DNA of 64,000 bases. Origin: Stichopus chloronotus (Eukaryota; Echinodermata; Holothuroidea; Aspidochirotida; Stichopodidae). Under the pieces are notes generated by a model that was given only the letters and a program-made list of their open reading frames with translations, had not been told where the DNA came from and ran no database searches. This document shows positions 63,735 through 64,000 of the stretch, in pieces. The DNA lies in NCBI GenBank assembly GCA_021234535.1, contig CM037843.1:14019997-14083996 (forward strand), written 5' to 3'. The stretch's first letter is position 1, and every line of letters starts with the position of its first letter. Both the position numbers and the translations under genes were made by a program.

Positions 63735-64000
63735 CTCGTGATCTCTTGATTCCTCTCTCAGCAAGTCTGCCAAATGAGGACCCAGAAGGTCATTGGCATC
63801 GAGATCTGGTTTATCCAGTAGCTGCTTGTTGCATTTTGAAAATTTTGGCAACAGCCACTTTTCTCCCCGACTTGCATAGAGCCTCCGCTTTTGGTCACTG
63901 CTGTCGTGATTCTTAAGGTCAGTGGCGAAGCACTTCCACCAGTCAAAACTAGAAGAATCACCTGGGTCAAACAGAAGTGACCATTTACTTATGCGGGCAT
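63735..64000 (-). CDS. possible exon of an unknown gene, partial at the window edge
   Basis: On the minus strand 88 codons are open from the window edge to a donor GTAGGA. They read SKWSLLFDPGDSSSFDWWKC, RRLYASRGEKWLLPKFSKC, DLDANDLLGPHLADLLREES and end RDHE. If the donor is not used, the frame stops at TTA (minus TAA) 63714-63716. The mixed, protein-like composition with four tryptophans argues for a real exon. I do not recognise the family. It lies upstream of GGT-B on the same strand, so it is either the end of another gene or sits in a long GGT-B intron. Confidence 0.35.

Overview
The window is animal nuclear DNA: AT-rich, with long introns, GT-AG splice sites, many simple repeats and several families of dispersed tandem repeats. 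Gene structure, a degraded Penelope-like retroelement and the repeat style suggest a marine invertebrate deuterostome, perhaps an echinoderm. That placement is inference; nothing in the window names the species.

Layout. (1) About 2.47-10.49 kb, plus strand: the 3' two thirds of an RBM34/Nop12-type nucleolar RNA-binding protein gene (six exons, two RRMs, basic tail). The start of RRM1 and the N-terminus were not found and probably lie before position 1. Its last intron has the signals of a U12-type AT-AC intron. Three of its exons each need one base removed to stay open. (2) 15.09-29.48 kb, minus strand: gamma-glutamyltransferase copy A (GGT-A), ten recognised exons from a membrane-anchor exon to the C-terminal PAGY. 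All are clean except exon 2, which has one extra base compared with copy B. (3) 29.5-38.3 kb: spacer holding a 5'-truncated Penelope-like element, itself split by a 204-bp inverted-repeat element with a 5-bp target duplication, plus an AT microsatellite, a short foldback element and a possible second retroelement scrap. (4) 38.33-39.90 kb: a second copy of the RBM34 3' flank without its coding region, which marks the edge of a tandem duplication. (5) 44.31-59.31 kb, minus strand: copy B (GGT-B), nine exons with lengths matching copy A exactly, apart from the inserted base. Its membrane-anchor exon is not in the window. (6) 60.6-61.7 kb: a minisatellite whose monomers carry inverted copies of the palindrome TGTAATATTACA. 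(7) 63.7-64.0 kb, minus strand: an open, unrecognised possible exon that runs off the edge.

Function. GGT enzymes are type II membrane ectoenzymes that cleave the gamma-glutamyl bond of glutathione and its conjugates. Both copies keep the autocatalytic threonine and the main substrate-binding residues. RBM34/Nop12 proteins act in large-subunit ribosome assembly. The two genes are neighbours with converging 3' ends; no functional link is implied.

I found no clearly new biological system. The most interesting items are the AT-AC intron, the RBM34-flank ghost that dates the GGT duplication, the nested transposon pair with a hammerhead-like core, the palindromic minisatellite, and four frame breaks that are all single-base insertions (either assembly error or gene decay).
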